Below are positions 21,790-24,167 of a stretch of 24,167 nucleotides of DNA, piece by piece; positions within the stretch are counted from its first letter, which is position 1, and each line of letters starts with the position of its first letter. The notes beneath the pieces were generated by a model. That model had not been told where the DNA came from. It did no database searches and saw only the letters and a list, made by a program, of their open reading frames with translations. A program made the position numbers and the translations under genes. The stretch is from CAIJMU01 sp035531315. Lineage in GTDB: Bacteria; Spirochaetota; Spirochaetia; Treponematales; Rectinemataceae. The stretch is from NCBI GenBank assembly GCA_035531315.1, contig DATKTD010000215.1, forward strand, positions 1-24,167, read 5' to 3'.

Positions 21790-22659
21790 ATGGAAAGCGA
21801 AGACAAGGAAAGGACGAAGGATGGGGGCCACGCGGCCTCGGTCGAGCCGACGCCCATGGAAGGCGATCCCCGTGTCGATTCGCCAATCGAGATCAAGCTG
21901 CCGGTCCGGCACAATCCCGTCCTGTCCACGGTCGTCGAGAGGGTCAACGCCGACGAGGAGCTCTACGGCCTCTGGAAGGCGATGAACGTCAACGCCGTCG
22001 ATCGCCTCGGCATGACGGACCACGGACCCGTGCATTTCCAGATCGTCTCGAACATCGCCCTCAGGCTCCTTCGTCTCCTCATCGATCGGGGCGTCGTGCC
22101 CAGCGTCGTCAAGGACCACGGCATGCGCAACGAGGAGGCCGAAGTCATCGTCGTCCTCGGCGCCCTCCTCCACGACCTCGGCATGTCCATCCAGCGGGCC
22201 GACCATGAGGTGTTCAGCCTCTTCGTCGCCCTCCCCAAGATCGACAAGCTCCTCGAGGGCCTCTATTCGCCGGGCCCCCGCGCCATCATCAGGTCGGAGA
22301 CCCTCCACGCCATCATCTCCCACCGCAGCGAGGGTCGGCCGATGACCCTCGAGGCGGGCATAGTCCGCGTGGCAGACGCCCTCGATATGGCCAAGGGCCG
22401 CTCGCGCATCCCCTTCGAGGCGGGCGTCGTGAACATCCACTCCCTTTCCGCGGCCGCGATCGAGCGCATCGACATCGGCCCGGGCCAAAAGAAGCCCGTA
22501 CACATCGACGTGTTCATGAACAACTCCGCGGGCGTATTCCAGCTCGACGAACTCCTCAAGGAGAAGCTCCACGGCTCGGGGCTCGAGGCCTATATCGAGG
22601 TGGCGGCCTTCATCGAGGGCGACATCGAAAAACGGCTCCTCGACGAATACCGCCTGTAG
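21790..22659 (+). CDS. HD-domain phosphohydrolase
   Basis: This 289-residue cytoplasmic protein has a charged, probably disordered N-terminus (1-35) and an HD domain (about 75-200): His82 (DHGPVHFQIV), the doublet His128-Asp129 (LLHDLGMS), His139, and Asp196 (VRVADALDM) as likely metal ligands. A further 90 residues form an alpha/beta C-terminal domain. HD enzymes hydrolyse phosphate esters of nucleotides, cyclic dinucleotides or nucleic acids; no HD-GYP motif is present, so c-di-GMP breakdown is not indicated. ATG 21790 has GAGGTGA 4 bases upstream; the ORF's extension to 21013 is antisense to the dehydrogenase gene. It converges on the chemotaxis receptor gene, with 26 bp between stops. Confidence 0.88.
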   Translation: MESEDKERTKDGGHAASVEPTPMEGDPRVDSPIEIKLPVRHNPVLSTVVERVNADEELYGLWKAMNVNAVDRLGMTDHGPVHFQIVSNIALRLLRLLIDRGVVPSVVKDHGMRNEEAEVIVVLGALLHDLGMSIQRADHEVFSLFVALPKIDKLLEGLYSPGPRAIIRSETLHAIISHRSEGRPMTLEAGIVRVADALDMAKGRSRIPFEAGVVNIHSLSAAAIERIDIGPGQKKPVHIDVFMNNSAGVFQLDELLKEKLHGSGLEAYIEVAAFIEGDIEKRLLDEYRL

Positions 22660-22685
22660 CCATCGCCCGCCCGCAGACCCCTTCC

Positions 22686-24167
22686 TCAGGTCCTGAAGGC
22701 CCCGATGAGCTTCGCCACGCGCGCGTGGAGCTCGGCGGCCTTGGCCGACAGGCCGTCGACCTCGGCCACGGCGACGCGAAGCTCCCCGTTCTGCTCACGC
22801 ATCGTCCGGGATAGGCCGCTCGCCCCCCGGGAATCCTCGGCGGCCCCGCCCAGGCGCGCGGCCATGGCGGCGGCTATCGCGTCCACGGCCCGCGAGGTCT
22901 CCGAAACCCCGCCGGCCAGCTTTTCCGTGTCGCCGAGGAGGCCGAGGATCTCCGCGTTGCGCCTTCCCTGCTCGGACATGGCCTCCGCGATGCCCGAAGC
23001 CACGCGATTGAGCTCCTCGACCGAGCTTCGGATGTCGGCGAAGGTCGAGCCGATCGACTGGGCCGAGGCGAGGGCCTTGCGAATGAGATCGAGAATCTCG
23101 TTAAGGCTCTCCTTGCTCTGTCGGGTGTGCACCGCCGTCGACTCGGCGAGGGTCCTGATCTCGTCCGCCACGACGCTGAAGCCGCGTCCGAAGTCCCCGG
23201 CGTGCGCGGCTTCGATCGAGGCGTTCATCGCCAGGAGATTCGTCTTGGCCGCGACGGCGGAGATGAGCTTGTTGATCTCGACGAGATCGGTCGAGCGGCT
23301 CGCCACCGCGCCTACCGTCTCGATGGCCGTCCTGATGTCGGCCTCCCCCGCCCTGAAAGTGGTGACGAGCTCGGCGGTTCGTCTGCTGACCCCCTCGGAT
23401 TCGCCGCCGAGCCTGCCGACCGCCCTCATCACCGTCTCCACGCGCTCCACGCTGCCCGACACGCTGGCCGACTGGTCGCGAGCCGCGGTCGCCAGGCCAG
23501 CCGCGTGGGCCGACAATTCCCTCGCGCTCTCGAGGCTACCCCTGATCGCCTCACCCTCGCCTTCGATCATGCCCAGCACCCTGTCGATGCCCCCGGCTAT
23601 CTCCCCGACCGAGCTCGAGGAGGTCTTGATGCCGACGAAGAGCCTGTCCTGTATCGTCGACAGCTCCCCGTAGATCGAGCCGATCTCGCGCATATTCGTG
23701 GCCAGCGAGTCGGAGAAGGTGTTCACCATACCCGCTATCGACGCGATCTCGTCGACCGAGGCGATAGCGATGCGGCCCGAGAGATCCTTGTCGGCCGATG
23801 ACAGCCTGCCGAGCTGCTCCATCACCGAGCGGAAGAGGAGGGAGGTGCTCAGATTCCACACGATCATCAGCGCGACGATGGCGGCGCAGTAGGCCGCCGT
23901 CATGCCGAGGATCCGCGGCATGAACCATCCGAAGCCGGAGACCTTCATGGCCTCGGGCGGAGCCAATCCCGCGAGGAGGAAGGCCGTGGAAAAGGCGAAG
24001 ACGAGGGACATCAGCATCATGAAGACCGGTATTATGAAGTTCTTTCTTTGCTGCCTGTTCTCGCGCAGATCGTCGGGGAATCGCAACAGTCCCCTTCCGA
24101 GGAGGGTCGTCAGCGTGAGCCGGTCGGAAATCACGTAGAGAAAGGCGGCGCTCAGCATGGCCAAGGA
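22686..24167 (-). CDS. Methyl-accepting chemotaxis protein (5' end outside the window)
   Basis: At least 492 residues are visible and the frame is open at the window edge, so the true start lies beyond it. Visible parts are the end of one hydrophobic segment (LSAAFLYVI), a cytoplasmic loop, a membrane helix (NFIIPVFMMLMSLVF on), a second helix (MTAAYCAAIVALMIVW), a HAMP-like linker (about 105-165), and a long signalling coiled coil. The conserved tip is AKTNLLAMNASIEAAHAGDFGRGFSVVADEIRTLAES, shown here only to its key words NLLAMNASIEAA and GRGFSVVADEIR. No large periplasmic ligand domain lies between the visible helices. There is no C-terminal CheR-binding pentapeptide (end AFRT). It feeds the CheA-CheW pathway controlling periplasmic flagella in a motile spirochaete. 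Confidence 0.93.
   Translation of the reverse strand, partial: SLAMLSAAFLYVISDRLTLTTLLGRGLLRFPDDLRENRQQRKNFIIPVFMMLMSLVFAFSTAFLLAGLAPPEAMKVSGFGWFMPRILGMTAAYCAAIVALMIVWNLSTSLLFRSVMEQLGRLSSADKDLSGRIAIASVDEIASIAGMVNTFSDSLATNMREIGSIYGELSTIQDRLFVGIKTSSSSVGEIAGGIDRVLGMIEGEGEAIRGSLESARELSAHAAGLATAARDQSASVSGSVERVETVMRAVGRLGGESEGVSRRTAELVTTFRAGEADIRTAIETVGAVASRSTDLVEINKLISAVAAKTNLLAMNASIEAAHAGDFGRGFSVVADEIRTLAESTAVHTRQSKESLNEILDLIRKALASAQSIGSTFADIRSSVEELNRVASGIAEAMSEQGRRNAEILGLLGDTEKLAGGVSETSRAVDAIAAAMAARLGGAAEDSRGASGLSRTMREQNGELRVAVAEVDGLSAKAAELHARVAKLIGAFRT

Noticed and set aside
21658..22572. N-terminal extension of the dehydrogenase ORF
   Set aside because: It is antisense to the HD-domain gene, and the Rossmann motif begins right after ATG 21657 with a good ribosome-binding site.

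Overview
The window is a GC-rich chromosomal segment, most likely from a spirochaete. The best pointers are a 1055-residue membrane-anchored coiled-coil protein that matches the spirochaete 'SpiroCoCo' type, a methyl-accepting chemotaxis protein with a multi-helix membrane N-terminus, several lipoproteins, and a bS21/DUF192/def/fmt/PASTA cluster. The assignment is inferred from protein character; no rRNA or tRNA gene is present to fix it. All genes look chromosomal and mostly housekeeping. I see no insertion sequence, phage gene, CRISPR array or RNA gene.

Region 1 (1-4812, minus strand) is a co-directional cluster read right to left: secreted M23 peptidase, ribosomal protein bS21, an intrinsic terminator, DUF192 lipoprotein, peptide deformylase, methionyl-tRNA formyltransferase, a membrane PASTA protein, and the start of another gene leaving the window. 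It joins translation initiation (formylation and deformylation) with cell-wall functions. The bS21 start is unusual: the ORF's ATG overlaps the M23 stop as ATGA, but the only strong Shine-Dalgarno lies inside the ORF and points at ATT/ATC codons.

Region 2 (4934-8101, plus strand) is the giant coiled-coil gene. It has one N-terminal membrane helix, about 950 residues of coiled coil, and a C-terminal helix-turn-helix-like tail resembling those of SwrB/DUF6115/DUF2802 proteins. A two-way terminator and two further hairpins follow it.

Region 3 (8262-15852) holds mixed single genes: deoD (purine nucleoside phosphorylase), a SprA-like putative metalloprotease divergent from an RluA-type pseudouridine synthase (start codons 14 bp apart), an unrecognised exported protein downstream of a variant L,D-transpeptidase-like protein, a histidine phosphatase divergent from a COG4324-type lipoprotein aminopeptidase, and a CorA-family transporter with GMS in place of GMN.

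Region 4 (15920-18550) has an exported TPR protein, an AT-richer gene-free stretch, and a divergent HxlR regulator / DoxX membrane protein pair. A perfect palindrome sits between the regulator's -35 and -10 elements, consistent with an autoregulated redox or electrophile switch. A small lipoprotein follows.

Region 5 (18664-24164) carries a GMC-family flavoprotein with a four-cysteine insert, a Gfo/Idh/MocA oxidoreductase, a divergent HD-domain protein, and a chemotaxis receptor cut by the window edge.
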